A stretch of 31,529 nt of DNA from Pirellulales bacterium (GTDB lineage: Bacteria > Planctomycetota > Planctomycetia > Pirellulales > JALHLM01), in assembly GCA_022844585.1 (NCBI GenBank), contig JALHLM010000007.1, forward strand, positions 1 to 31,529, written 5' to 3'. Below are positions 16,721-25,480 of this stretch, in pieces (the stretch's first letter is position 1; every line of letters starts with the position of its first letter). A program made the position numbers and the translations under genes. The notes under the pieces are model-generated. The model was not told the DNA's origin. It worked only from the letters and a program-made list of their open reading frames with translations, and did not search any database.

Positions 16721-18841
16721 ATGCGCCCACGGCATGTCCTGATGCTCACGACCACTTTTCTCGCGGCTATCGTATCCGGCAGCTTTGCCGTAGCGCAAGA
16801 AGGCTTTGAGAACTGGCAACTCGAGCCCGGACTCGCCCAAGCGCAACTGGTGATGGTCGCCCGAGTGGCTAGCATTAGCAAACTGACCGTCGTCGAAGGG
16901 GCCAAGACCGACATCGCCTTGCGCGAGTACCGCTTTCAGCCGATTCGGCGCCTCAAGGGGATTTTCCAGCGCGACCAGCTTTCGATGACGGCCGTCGACC
17001 TGGGCTGCCCTCCGGAAGACGCGGCCCAGGCCCCGCCGTTGCGCGAAGGCGAATACCGGCTGCTGATTCTGACGCAACAGGAGGGGCGGTACTTGGGCTG
17101 TGTCTCGGCAGCGCCGGGGATGACCACCTTCGACGAGCGCGTGCCGGCGCTCGCCGGTCCGGACGATCCACTGGTCGCGGTCGCCGAAACGCTGATCCGC
17201 GTCGCCGATTCGCGCTCGCGCCGCGAACGCGCCGCGTTGCTGGTTGAACGTCTCGCTGATGTGAAAGGCGTGGCCGCCGTTCCGTTGCTATCCAGCCTCC
17301 GCCAGCGCGCCGACTGGGCCGCGGCGGACCCACGCGCGTACGCCGCGCTGGCCCCCTTAGTAACCGGCGAACAGATCGCAGTTCGAATCGCGGCGCTCGA
17401 AACGCTGCGCGACGTGCTTGCCCATCGTATCGTCCCCAGTGAGCCGGAAGCGCTCGATGGCATCGCCAAGGCGCTGCGCACTACGGCGGAATCGAATGAG
17501 CCCATCGCGAAGGTTCGTTTGACAACACTCCAGGCCCTCGGGCATCTGTTGGCGCTTCGCTCCGATCTCGACTGGTCGCACGGCATCTTGATTGGACAAA
17601 TGAACGACGCGCCGACCTATGCCGAGCGTGCTGCAGCGGCGACCGCGTTGGCACAAGTCGCGCACGCGAGCGCCGGCACGGCGCTGCTCGCCGCCTTCGC
17701 CGCGCTCCCCCTCGATGAATCGCCCGAGCGAGAGACGGAATACGCCACCGCAGCGGCCAAACGCGATCCGGCCGGCGCGGAACGCGCCCTGCTCGCCAGG
17801 CTTGAACAGTCGATCGCCGCCCGCCAATCACTGGAGGCGGAAATCGACGTCTTGGCGGGACTCCGCAGCAACGCGAGCGTGCCGCTGCTGCTTGCCGCCG
17901 CACGGCATTTACAACTATCGTCGGACGATCGCTACCACATCGCCTGGGCGGTCGGCCGATTGCAAGCAGAGGCGGCAGTCCCGCAACTTACCGAGTGGCT
18001 GCACGGTGATGACCACTACCTCCGGGATGCGGCGCTGACGTCGTTGGAAAGCATCGACTCGGACGCGGCGGCGGTTGCAGCACGCCCCATGTTGAAATCC
18101 GAAGGACATCTGCCGTACAAATTGCGGATCGCGCGCTTGCTCGCGCGGCACGGCATCGTCGACGGCTACGCGTTGGCCACGGAGCACCTCGCCGACTCCG
18201 GCCAAACCGCGGGCGCGGCGTTGGTGCTCGCGGCGCTCGACGATCCGCGCACGCCGCAAGAGTTGTCCTCCATCATCGAAAGCCGCCCGGATCGAGGTTG
18301 GCATGCCGCGGCCCTGTCGGGTCTGGCCGCGATCGACGACGTGGACGCGGGGCGACAACTCGGAGAAATTCTTGCCAACGATCGCCATCCACTGGCCGCG
18401 GAGGCGGCAGAAGCGGCTGGGCTCAGCTCAGATAACGCGCTCTTGAATCCGTTGGCGAAGCTGGTCCGTTCGCGCAACCGGCAAATCGCGCTGTCATCGC
18501 TCGTGGCGTTACGCCGCTATTTGAGCGGCGTGCGCACCTCGACATTGGGATTGGCCGCCGTAGACGCCAAAGTGAATCGCCGCCCTGACGAGCCACAACG
18601 CGACATCGCGGAACTATCGGCCGAGACCCGCGCTGCGATTGCCGAGGACGTCGCGTCGATCGTGACGGACACGTACGTAGAGACCGATTTGCGTCAAGAA
18701 GGATTGGCCGTTGCGCGACTGCTCGGCGGCGATACTTACGCGAAGCTGCTATCCACGCTAGCCGATCAGGCCGAGCTCGAAGGTTCGGCGCTGCTCACCA
18801 ACGTCGAATCGGAACTGCGGCAATTGCGTTCGGTCAACTGA
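16721..18841 (+). CDS. Exported HEAT-repeat protein
   Basis: 706 residues from the ATG at 16721. Residues 1-25 are a signal peptide ending at SFAVAQ. Residues of about 27-150 form a separate N-terminal beta-type domain with a Cys pair (LGCPPEDA, LGCVSAAPG) that could form a disulfide. From about 150 to the end there are alpha-helical repeats of roughly 30-35 residues rich in Ala and Leu, with HEAT/PBS-lyase-like patterns such as IAVRIAALETLRDVLAHR, YHIAWAVGRLQAEAAVPQLTEWL and DHYLRDAALTSLESID. Such solenoids serve as protein-binding scaffolds; no enzymatic motif is seen. It stands alone on the plus strand, divergent from the module A pair and convergent with the DUF1579 gene, with a strong inverted repeat just beyond its stop. 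Function unknown. Confidence 0.82.
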   Translation: MRPRHVLMLTTTFLAAIVSGSFAVAQEGFENWQLEPGLAQAQLVMVARVASISKLTVVEGAKTDIALREYRFQPIRRLKGIFQRDQLSMTAVDLGCPPEDAAQAPPLREGEYRLLILTQQEGRYLGCVSAAPGMTTFDERVPALAGPDDPLVAVAETLIRVADSRSRRERAALLVERLADVKGVAAVPLLSSLRQRADWAAADPRAYAALAPLVTGEQIAVRIAALETLRDVLAHRIVPSEPEALDGIAKALRTTAESNEPIAKVRLTTLQALGHLLALRSDLDWSHGILIGQMNDAPTYAERAAAATALAQVAHASAGTALLAAFAALPLDESPERETEYATAAAKRDPAGAERALLARLEQSIAARQSLEAEIDVLAGLRSNASVPLLLAAARHLQLSSDDRYHIAWAVGRLQAEAAVPQLTEWLHGDDHYLRDAALTSLESIDSDAAAVAARPMLKSEGHLPYKLRIARLLARHGIVDGYALATEHLADSGQTAGAALVLAALDDPRTPQELSSIIESRPDRGWHAAALSGLAAIDDVDAGRQLGEILANDRHPLAAEAAEAAGLSSDNALLNPLAKLVRSRNRQIALSSLVALRRYLSGVRTSTLGLAAVDAKVNRRPDEPQRDIAELSAETRAAIAEDVASIVTDTYVETDLRQEGLAVARLLGGDTYAKLLSTLADQAELEGSALLTNVESELRQLRSVN

Positions 18842-18862
18842 TCGCGGCGCCACGATGAGACC

Positions 18863-18905
18863 GCGAGCCGCCGGAGGCCACATAAAGCGCCGTCCGGCGG
18901 CTCGC
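18863..18905. terminator. 13-bp perfect inverted repeat between convergent genes
   Basis: GCGAGCCGCCGGA at 18863-18875 is matched exactly by TCCGGCGGCTCGC at 18893-18905, with a 17-nt loop. It lies 21 bp after the HEAT-repeat stop and 13 bp from the end of the DUF1579 gene on the other strand, so a bidirectional transcription stop is the simplest reading. Neither side has a T-tract, so it is not a canonical intrinsic terminator. It could instead be an mRNA 3'-end stabiliser or a dispersed palindromic repeat. Confidence 0.5.
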
Positions 18906-18918
18906 CTGATGCACGCGT

Positions 18919-19479
18919 TCACTTCTTGCGAGTCGCCTTAGCGGTCATGAAGTCGACCCATTTGCCGTCCTCGCCGAGCATCCCGGACGTGATGACGATC
19001 GAGTCAGGCGACTTGAACTCGTAGACGTCGCGGAACTTGGACTTCTTGCCCGCCAGCAAAAAACTCGGCCCCTCGGCTTCCAGCGTCAAGATCTTGCCTG
19101 TCGAGTCGACAGCGCCATGGTACTGCCACATGTGGTTCATCATCGAATCGACCCAGGTGCCGACGTACTCCTTCTTTTCCGCGTCATATCCCAGCGTCTG
19201 CACGGCGTCAATCTCCACGCCTTGCACGTTGGTTTTCGAATCGCAAACCATCCAAAACCCGCCGAGCATCCGCGCGGACATGGCGCCGGTGGGTTTCAGC
19301 GGCGGTTGCCCTGGCCCCGCCGTGCCTTCGCCCTCGGTTTTCCATTCGCCGACGAATTGCTGCAGCCACTCATGTTCCTTTTGCGGCACCGGCTGCGCAG
19401 GCAGCTCTTGAGCGCGCGCGACAGCAGTCGCCGCGCAAACCATCACCAACATGCCCAGTCCGCTCAATAACTTGCTCAT
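18919..19479 (-). CDS. Exported DUF1579 family protein
   Basis: 186 residues with a signal peptide (about 1-23, ending ARAQ). The mature part begins with EHEWLQQFVGEWKTEGEGT (residues 35-51), the signature opening of DUF1579, followed by GFWMVCDSKTNVQG, TLGYDAEKKEYVGTWVDSMMNHMW and a C-terminal beta-rich part. The family probably has a lipocalin-like barrel fold; no activity is established. The start is firm: GGAGGA lies just upstream of the ATG. It is convergent with the HEAT-repeat gene and follows the CPBP protease gene by about 200 bp, separated from it by an intrinsic terminator, so it is transcribed on its own. A related FVGEW-type domain is fused to a SnoaL domain in the gene at 29353-30318. 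Confidence 0.9.
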   Translation of the reverse strand: MSKLLSGLGMLVMVCAATAVARAQELPAQPVPQKEHEWLQQFVGEWKTEGEGTAGPGQPPLKPTGAMSARMLGGFWMVCDSKTNVQGVEIDAVQTLGYDAEKKEYVGTWVDSMMNHMWQYHGAVDSTGKILTLEAEGPSFLLAGKKSKFRDVYEFKSPDSIVITSGMLGEDGKWVDFMTAKATRKK

Positions 19480-19611
19480 CTTGCTCCTCCAAACACTCGA
19501 AATGTTTGCACCCGGTGATTTCCGCTCCCGATTATCGCCAAATCGCTGCGCAGCAGCAAGCGACGGGAGACTCCGAAGATGACGCTATCGGCCAAAAAGA
19601 ATCGGAAAATG

Positions 19612-19646
19612 AAAAACGCCGCTGCCGGAAATTCCGTCAGCGGCGT
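19612..19646 (-). terminator. Intrinsic terminator of the CPBP protease gene
   Basis: On the minus strand ACGCCGCTG pairs with CAGCGGCGT (9 bp), then after one mismatch an inner CGGA/TCCG stem closes the loop. The hairpin is followed directly by TTTTT and a further T-rich stretch. It starts about 39 bp beyond the CPBP stop at 19685, the classic rho-independent layout. Confidence 0.85.
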
Positions 19647-19684
19647 CTGTTATTCATCGACTGGGATCACAACGCTCGCCGCGT

Positions 19685-20704
19685 TCACACGGCCGGACTC
19701 GCCAAACCCGAGTCGGTAAGCAGTTGAGCAAGTCCGGACTCGACTTCCAATTCATTAAGCGATTCCTTACGCGGTTGGCCGTTCCACACCAGCGCCACGA
19801 CAACCGGCAATCCGGCGAGCCCCAGGGCGACGATCAAGCCGATGATCAGCATGCCGACGCCCGCTTCACCAAGGACCGGGGTCAGCGCGACGCCCAGCGC
19901 CCCGATCCCGACGGCGGCGGTGTTATGAATGGCGTGCAACAACATGCCCGGCTTCACCGAGTTGGTGCGCTGCGCCAGTAAGCCCGTGACGATGCCAAGC
20001 GGGACAACGGCGACGATGTGTTGCAAGGAGTCGGCATGCAGGACGGCAAACAACAACGTGGAGACGCCAATTGCCACGGTAGGGGACCAACGCTGCAACA
20101 GGCGGCGTTGGATGTAACCGCGAAACACAATTTCTTCCACGAGCGCAGGAACCACGCTCAAAATCACGCTCAGCAATGTGATGGTCCACCAGGAGCCGTT
20201 GTTGATCAACGATGCGACCGGCGTTGCAGCGGGGGTAGCGCCCAACAACACGCTGAAGCCAATTGCCGTTCCGAGCGCCATCGCTACGGTGAACGCTGCC
20301 ATCAAGGCCAACTTCACCCGGCTCACATCATGTCCGGTCGCCGGGACGAGGCCGAGGCGTTGTTTGAATGGCTCCGGCGAGCGCCGCGCCGCGAGCATTG
20401 CGACGGCCAACATGCCCAATTGAAAGGGAATCAGCGTCAGGAACAAAGCCGGCAGCGGTCGCTGCACCATTTCTTCGACGCGCGCTTGAATCGCGGCCGC
20501 GTCGGCGCCTTGTGCGCCGAGCATGACGCCGACTGCGCAACCGAAGGCGACAAATGCCGCCACGATACCGACCTGGCCGGCAATCGCGGCCGCGAACCAG
20601 GTGGCAAACACGGTCCAGACCCGCGGCTTGCGGAGTGCAACCTCCAGGGCAGGTTCCGTTGTTTCCACGGTAGGCGTCGGAAGGGAAGCGTTTTCAGCCG
20701 GCAT
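19685..20704 (-). CDS. CPBP family intramembrane glutamic protease
   Basis: 339 residues from the ATG at 20704, which has GGAG eight bases upstream. The frame is open to 20857, but that extension is Arg/Pro-rich and lies in the divergent promoter region. The CPBP (Abi/Rce1-like) motifs are all present: EEIVFR at 190-195 (Glu190, Glu191, Arg195), FAVLH at 219-223 (His223) and HAIHN at 257-261. About eight hydrophobic segments lie between residues 30 and 307, the second and third separated by a loop with PLPALFLTLIPF. The family cleaves or processes membrane-associated peptides, as in CAAX processing and bacteriocin self-immunity; the substrate here is unknown. It is divergent from the module B DUF1553 gene and ends in its own terminator, so it is monocistronic. 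Confidence 0.9.
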   Translation of the reverse strand: MPAENASLPTPTVETTEPALEVALRKPRVWTVFATWFAAAIAGQVGIVAAFVAFGCAVGVMLGAQGADAAAIQARVEEMVQRPLPALFLTLIPFQLGMLAVAMLAARRSPEPFKQRLGLVPATGHDVSRVKLALMAAFTVAMALGTAIGFSVLLGATPAATPVASLINNGSWWTITLLSVILSVVPALVEEIVFRGYIQRRLLQRWSPTVAIGVSTLLFAVLHADSLQHIVAVVPLGIVTGLLAQRTNSVKPGMLLHAIHNTAAVGIGALGVALTPVLGEAGVGMLIIGLIVALGLAGLPVVVALVWNGQPRKESLNELEVESGLAQLLTDSGLASPAV

Positions 20705-20940
20705 TGCGGGGTCTCCGTTTGAGGGATGCGTCGTCCGCCCGCTCGGGCGGCGCTCGGGGGAAGAGGCCGCGACGGGCCTCGGCTTCCTCGTCAAGCGGGC
20801 AAGTCGTCGTTTTGTTACACCGCCCGGAGCGGAAAAGATGCCGACGCCGATCACCATTCACTCCGTTGCGAAACCAGGCTAGTTCAACGAAAATGGAGGT
20901 TGGCAATCGATATGAGGCGAAACCAACGGCGGCTGAGATA
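20705..20940. promoter_or_regulatory. Divergent promoter region of the CPBP gene and module B
   Basis: 236 bp between divergent genes. Long open frames cross it on both strands, but their translations are basic and low-complexity. A small hairpin CCGCCC-GCTC-GGGCGG lies at 20735-20750. No consensus promoter stands out. GGAGG at 20895-20899 is too far from the ATG at 20941 to serve it. Confidence 0.4.
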
Positions 20941-23900
20941 ATGCGTGGCCCAGGATACATCCCGTTGGCGACCATCGTCGTCCTGAGCTTGTCCGGCGTC
21001 GCGACATCGGATGAGCCGGTCAGCTTCAGCCGCCAGATCCGCCCGTTGCTGGCAGCGAAGTGCCTGGCCTGCCATGGTCCCGATGACGAGCATCGCGCAG
21101 CGGAACTGCGGCTCGATCAGTCCGAGAGCGCCTTCGAAGACCGCGGCGACTACGCGGCGATCGTGCCGGGACATCCGGAAAAGAGCGCCATGGTCGCCCG
21201 CATGACCTCCGCGGACGAAGCGGAGCGCATGCCGCCGGTCGACTCCGGCAAGCAACTCACGCCTGCGGAGATTGAACTACTGACCCGCTGGATCGCCGAA
21301 GGCGCGAACTTCGAGCCGCATTGGGCCTTCGTGCCGCCGCGACGTTCGGAAGTACCTTCGGTGCAACGCACTAGTTGGCCGCGCAATCCGGTCGACCACT
21401 TTACGTTGGCGCGCATGGAAGCCGCCGGACTGGCGCCCGCGCCGGAAGCGGATCCGACGACACTTGTGCGGCGTGCGTATCTCGATTTGATTGGATTCCC
21501 ACCGTTGCCTGACGAGATCGACGCGTTTCTCGCTGACGCGGCGTTTTCATCCCTCGACGACGCTTTTTCGCGCTTAGTGGATCGCCTATTGGCCTCGCCG
21601 CACTATGGCGAACGCTGGGCGCGCCCTTGGCTGGATCTCGCGCGGTATGCCGACACGAACGGCTACGAGAAGGATCGCGAGCGACAAATCTGGGCGTATC
21701 GCGATTGGGTCATCGCGGCGATCAACCGCGACCTGCCGTTCGATCAATTCACGGTCGAACAGTTAGCCGGCGACCTGCTGCCGGACGCTTCCCGCGCTCA
21801 GCAAGTCGCCACCGGATTCCATCGCAACACGTTACTGAATGAGGAGGGGGGCATCGACCCGTTGGAGTTTCGCTTCTACGCCCTTTGCGACCGCGTCGCA
21901 ACGACGGGCACCACTTGGCTGGGCCTTACGCTGCAATGCTGCCAATGCCATCACCACAAGTACGATCCGATCGCGCAAACCGAATACTACGGCCTGATGG
22001 CGTTGCTCAACAACGCGGACGACGTGGAACTGCCTCTGCCGGATTCAACGGCCGAAGCAAGTTACGCCGCGAATCTCACGAAAGCCGAGCAACTCTTGCG
22101 AGAGCTACCTGCCGCTTGGCCGCTGCCAGCCGACGTGGCCGATAATGCCGAAGCACGACGTCAGCGACGAGAAGCCTTGGTCGCCGAGCGCTTTGCGAGT
22201 TGGTTGCAGGAACAGCGAGCACGCATCGTCGCTTGGCGATCATTGCATCCTGTCGAAATGTCGTCCAACGAACCGCTCTTGCAATTGGAGGACGACGACA
22301 CGATCTTCGTTTCTGGAGATATCACCAAGCACGACACCTATCAACTGCGACTGCGCGGCGATTTTCGTGGCGCGACGGCGATTCGCGTTGAAGCCTTGGC
22401 GGACGATCGTCTGCCCGGGAACGGTCCTGGGTTGACGTACTATGAAGGAACACGCGGCGACTTTTTCCTCAGCGAGTTTCAGGTCGTGGCCGATAAGATG
22501 CCGGTCAAGTTCTCGGGCGCCTCACAGACGTTTTCCGGCAATCAATTCGGCGAAAATCCGGTAACCGCCGATCTGGCCGTGGACGGCGACTACCAAACCG
22601 GCTGGGCGATCTTTGGGCGCATCGGCGAACGCCACACTGCAGTTTTCACGTTGTCGGAACCATTGAACGACGTGGCGGAGCTACAGGTCGCGCTCCACTT
22701 CGGCCGCCACTTCGCCAGTTCGTTGGGAAAATTCCGCATTTCGGTAACTTCGTCGCCGCATGCGATCGCGCTCGATCTACCTGCTGAAGTGGAAGCGATG
22801 CTGCTTCAACCGGATGAATCGCTGACATCCAGCGAGCGTGATCGGCTGCAACGCGAATTCCTGCTCACCGCGCCGGAGTTGGCCGAGCGAGCCAACGAGA
22901 TTCGCGCGTTGCTTAAACGACCGCCTTCGCCGCATACGCTCGTACTTCGCGAACGCCCTGACGGAAAAGGACGAAAGACGCATCTCTACGCACGCGGCGA
23001 GTACTTACGTGCCGGCGCGGAAGTCTCGCCGGGAACGCCGCTCTGTTTGCCGCGGTTTCCCGACGATCTACCGCGCAATCGCCTCGGATTGGCGCGCTGG
23101 CTGACGTCGCCGAACCATCCGCTCACCGCACGCGTCACGGTCAATCGCCACTGGGCGGCGTTATTCGGCGTCGGCATTGTTCCCACGACCGAGGACTTCG
23201 GCGTGCAAGGCGCGCCGCCGAGCAATCCGGCGTTGCTCGATTGGCTCGCCGTGGAATTCGTCGAACGAGGTTGGTCGCTGAAGCAACTGCATCGACTGCT
23301 AGTGACCAGCAGCACGTATCGACAATCGTCGCAGGTCTCCGCCGCATCCTTGGCGGCCGATCCGTTGAACGTGTATCTCACGCGCGCCCCCCGTAAGCGG
23401 CTCGACGCGGAGTTGATCCATGACGCCGCCTTGCGCGCGAGCGGGCTGCTGAGCGCCAAGATGGGCGGCCCCGGCGTGCGGCCTCCGCAACCGGCTGGCG
23501 TGACGGAAGTGGCCTACGGCAATCCAAGCTGGACTGCCAGCACCGGCGAGGATCGCTATCGTCGCGGCGTGTACACGCTAATCAAGCGCACCGCGCCCTT
23601 CGCAGTGTTTCAAACCTTTGACGCCACCAACGGAACCGCTTGCACGGCGCGCCGTGATGTTTCGAACACGCCGCTTCAGGCACTGGCGTTACTCAACGAC
23701 GTGATCTTTCAAGAGGCGGCCCAAAATTTCGGACGCTTGCTTGCAGAGCGCAACCAGCCCGATGAGGTTCGCATCAATGAAGCGATGCGCCGCGTACTCA
23801 CACGTTCGCCCACCGATGCCGAGCGGGCCGACCTCATCGAATTCGTTACCGCGCAGCGGCAACGATTCACCGCCGGAGAATTGGACGCCGCACAGATCGC

Positions 23901-24009
23901 CGGCGGACCGCTTGCGGGCGTATCACAAGAACAAATCGTCGAACGGGCGGCCTGGACCACGCTGGCTCGCGCACTGTTGTGTTTCGACGAAGCGATTACG
24001 AGGAACTGA
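20941..24009 (+). CDS. Planctomycete cytochrome-like DUF1549/DUF1553 protein, large form (module B)
   Basis: 1022 residues from the ATG at 20941, chosen because a signal peptide follows (MRGPGYIPLATIVVLSLSGV). An in-frame ATG at 20893 is the alternative. PSCyt1 carries CLACH (Cys41, Cys44, His45) and RLDQ; PSCyt2/DUF1549 has LVRRAYLDLIGFPPLPDE and RPWLDLARYADTNGYEKD. A second CxxCH lies in CCQCHHHKYDP, and PSD1/DUF1553 at the C-terminus has NRHWAALFGVGI, ALLDWLAVEFVERGWSLKQ and TPLQALALLND. Between the two conserved halves is an extra beta-rich domain with SGDITKHDTYQLRLRGDF and DLAVDGDYQTGWAIFG, which looks like a discoidin (F5/8-type C)-like binding module. The periplasmic haem-protein role is inferred from the CxxCH motifs. 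The larger size and extra module suggest a distinct substrate from module A. Confidence 0.92.
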   Translation: MRGPGYIPLATIVVLSLSGVATSDEPVSFSRQIRPLLAAKCLACHGPDDEHRAAELRLDQSESAFEDRGDYAAIVPGHPEKSAMVARMTSADEAERMPPVDSGKQLTPAEIELLTRWIAEGANFEPHWAFVPPRRSEVPSVQRTSWPRNPVDHFTLARMEAAGLAPAPEADPTTLVRRAYLDLIGFPPLPDEIDAFLADAAFSSLDDAFSRLVDRLLASPHYGERWARPWLDLARYADTNGYEKDRERQIWAYRDWVIAAINRDLPFDQFTVEQLAGDLLPDASRAQQVATGFHRNTLLNEEGGIDPLEFRFYALCDRVATTGTTWLGLTLQCCQCHHHKYDPIAQTEYYGLMALLNNADDVELPLPDSTAEASYAANLTKAEQLLRELPAAWPLPADVADNAEARRQRREALVAERFASWLQEQRARIVAWRSLHPVEMSSNEPLLQLEDDDTIFVSGDITKHDTYQLRLRGDFRGATAIRVEALADDRLPGNGPGLTYYEGTRGDFFLSEFQVVADKMPVKFSGASQTFSGNQFGENPVTADLAVDGDYQTGWAIFGRIGERHTAVFTLSEPLNDVAELQVALHFGRHFASSLGKFRISVTSSPHAIALDLPAEVEAMLLQPDESLTSSERDRLQREFLLTAPELAERANEIRALLKRPPSPHTLVLRERPDGKGRKTHLYARGEYLRAGAEVSPGTPLCLPRFPDDLPRNRLGLARWLTSPNHPLTARVTVNRHWAALFGVGIVPTTEDFGVQGAPPSNPALLDWLAVEFVERGWSLKQLHRLLVTSSTYRQSSQVSAASLAADPLNVYLTRAPRKRLDAELIHDAALRASGLLSAKMGGPGVRPPQPAGVTEVAYGNPSWTASTGEDRYRRGVYTLIKRTAPFAVFQTFDATNGTACTARRDVSNTPLQALALLNDVIFQEAAQNFGRLLAERNQPDEVRINEAMRRVLTRSPTDAERADLIEFVTAQRQRFTAGELDAAQIAGGPLAGVSQEQIVERAAWTTLARALLCFDEAITRN

Positions 24010-24012
24010 ACC

Positions 24013-25443
24013 ATGCCTGCGCCCAACGCCCAAGATATCACGGTGAATCGCCGCTATTTCCTGCGCGATTGCGGCGTCGGCCTCGGCAAGATCGCCTTGG
24101 CAGGGCTGCTCGCGCAATCCACGAAAGTTGCCGGCGCAGCGAGTCCGCTCGCGCCCCGTGCACCGCATTTCCCAGGCAAGGCAAAACGCGTCATCCATCT
24201 TTTCATGGGCGGCGCGCCGAGTCAGCTGGAACTATTCGATCACAAGCCCCTGCTGACGAAGTACGAAGGCCAATCGTTGCCGCCGTCCGTCATCGGCGGA
24301 CAGCGTTACGCCTTTATTCGCTCGGACGCGGCGGTGTTGGGCCCCCGATTTCCCTTCGCGCGACACGGAAACAGCGGCGCGGAAATCTCGTCCGCGTTGC
24401 CGCATTTGTCGACAGTCGTCGACGAGCTGGCGATCTTGCGCACCGTCCATACCGATCAATTCAATCACGCGCCGGCGCAGACGTTTCTGAGCACCGGCTT
24501 TCAGCAGCCGGGACGCCCTTCGATCGGCTCGTGGATCTTATACGGCCTCGGCGCCGAAACCGAGGAACTACCTGCCTACGTCGTGATGAGCACCGGCAGC
24601 GGACTCAGCGGCGGCGCGGCGCTCTGGTCGAGCGGATTCCTGCCAACCACATACGCTGGCGTGCGTTTTCGGACGCAAGGGGATGCGATTCTCGATGTCG
24701 CCAGCCCCGCGGGCGTCGACGCGCGGCTGCAACGCGACACGGTCGACCTGGTGAACCGCTTCAATCAACGTCAGTTCACGGCGACCGGCGACTCAGAAAT
24801 CTCCACCCGCATCGCTGCGTTCGAAATGGCGATGCGATTGCAAATCTCCGCGCCTGAGTTGAGCGACCTGCGCACCGAAACGCAGGAGACTTTGGAACTC
24901 TACGGTTGCGATCCGGAAAAGCCGTCCTTCGCCCGCGCCTGCGTATTGGCGCGGCGGATGATCGAGCGCGGCGTCCGCTGTGTGACGATCTATCACGAAG
25001 GCTGGGACGCCCATAGCGACGTCGAAGGGAATGTCCGCAACAATTGTCTCGCGACCGATCAAGCCAGCGCCGCGCTGTTGCAAGATTTGAAACGGCGCGG
25101 CCTGCTGGAAGACACGCTCGTGATCTGGGGCGGCGAATTCGGCCGCACGCCGATGGTCGAATCCAACCCGGCGCTTGGCCGCAAACTAGGCCGCGACCAT
25201 CATCCGCAAACCTTCTCGATGTGGCTCGCCGGCGGTGGCGTCAAACCGGGCGTCTCGCACGGCGTCACCGACGACTTTGGTTTCCATCCCGTCGAGCACC
25301 CGGTCCACGTGCAGGATGTCCACGCCACGCTGTTGCATTGCCTCGGCTTCGACCACGAGCGTCTGACGTTCAGCCGCCAGGGGCTCGATTTCCGTCTCAC
25401 CGGCGTCGAACCCCGGCAAGTGATCCGCGAGATCGTCGCCTGA
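24013..25443 (+). CDS. DUF1501 protein, Tat signal (module B)
   Basis: 476 residues. The N-terminus has NRRYFLRDCGVGLGKIALAG, a clear twin-arginine signal. Family blocks: FMGGAPSQLELFDHKP, NHAPAQTFLSTGFQQPGRPSIGSW, GVRCVTIYHEGWDAHSD and VIWGGEFGRTP, followed by LGRDHHPQTFSMWLAGGG and DVHATLLHCLGFDH. The Asp/His-rich motifs suit a metal-dependent fold like that of alkaline phosphatases, but activity is unproven. The ATG is 3 nt after the upstream stop, and GAGGAA within the last codons of the DUF1553 gene is its ribosome binding site, giving coupled translation. Both modules have the same gene order and gap. Confidence 0.93.
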   Translation: MPAPNAQDITVNRRYFLRDCGVGLGKIALAGLLAQSTKVAGAASPLAPRAPHFPGKAKRVIHLFMGGAPSQLELFDHKPLLTKYEGQSLPPSVIGGQRYAFIRSDAAVLGPRFPFARHGNSGAEISSALPHLSTVVDELAILRTVHTDQFNHAPAQTFLSTGFQQPGRPSIGSWILYGLGAETEELPAYVVMSTGSGLSGGAALWSSGFLPTTYAGVRFRTQGDAILDVASPAGVDARLQRDTVDLVNRFNQRQFTATGDSEISTRIAAFEMAMRLQISAPELSDLRTETQETLELYGCDPEKPSFARACVLARRMIERGVRCVTIYHEGWDAHSDVEGNVRNNCLATDQASAALLQDLKRRGLLEDTLVIWGGEFGRTPMVESNPALGRKLGRDHHPQTFSMWLAGGGVKPGVSHGVTDDFGFHPVEHPVHVQDVHATLLHCLGFDHERLTFSRQGLDFRLTGVEPRQVIREIVA

Positions 25444-25480
25444 GACACGTTGTGCGCAGCGAACGACAGAGGACCAAACC

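Noticed and set aside
19685..20704. Abortive-infection or bacteriocin-immunity system based on the CPBP protease
   Set aside because: The CPBP family includes Abi proteins, but no toxin, bacteriocin or defence gene is adjacent and the gene is monocistronic.
20704..20940. Extensions of the CPBP and module B DUF1553 genes that overlap each other
   Set aside because: Both extensions are basic and low-complexity, precede a better start (a ribosome binding site for CPBP, a signal peptide for DUF1553), and occupy the divergent promoter region.
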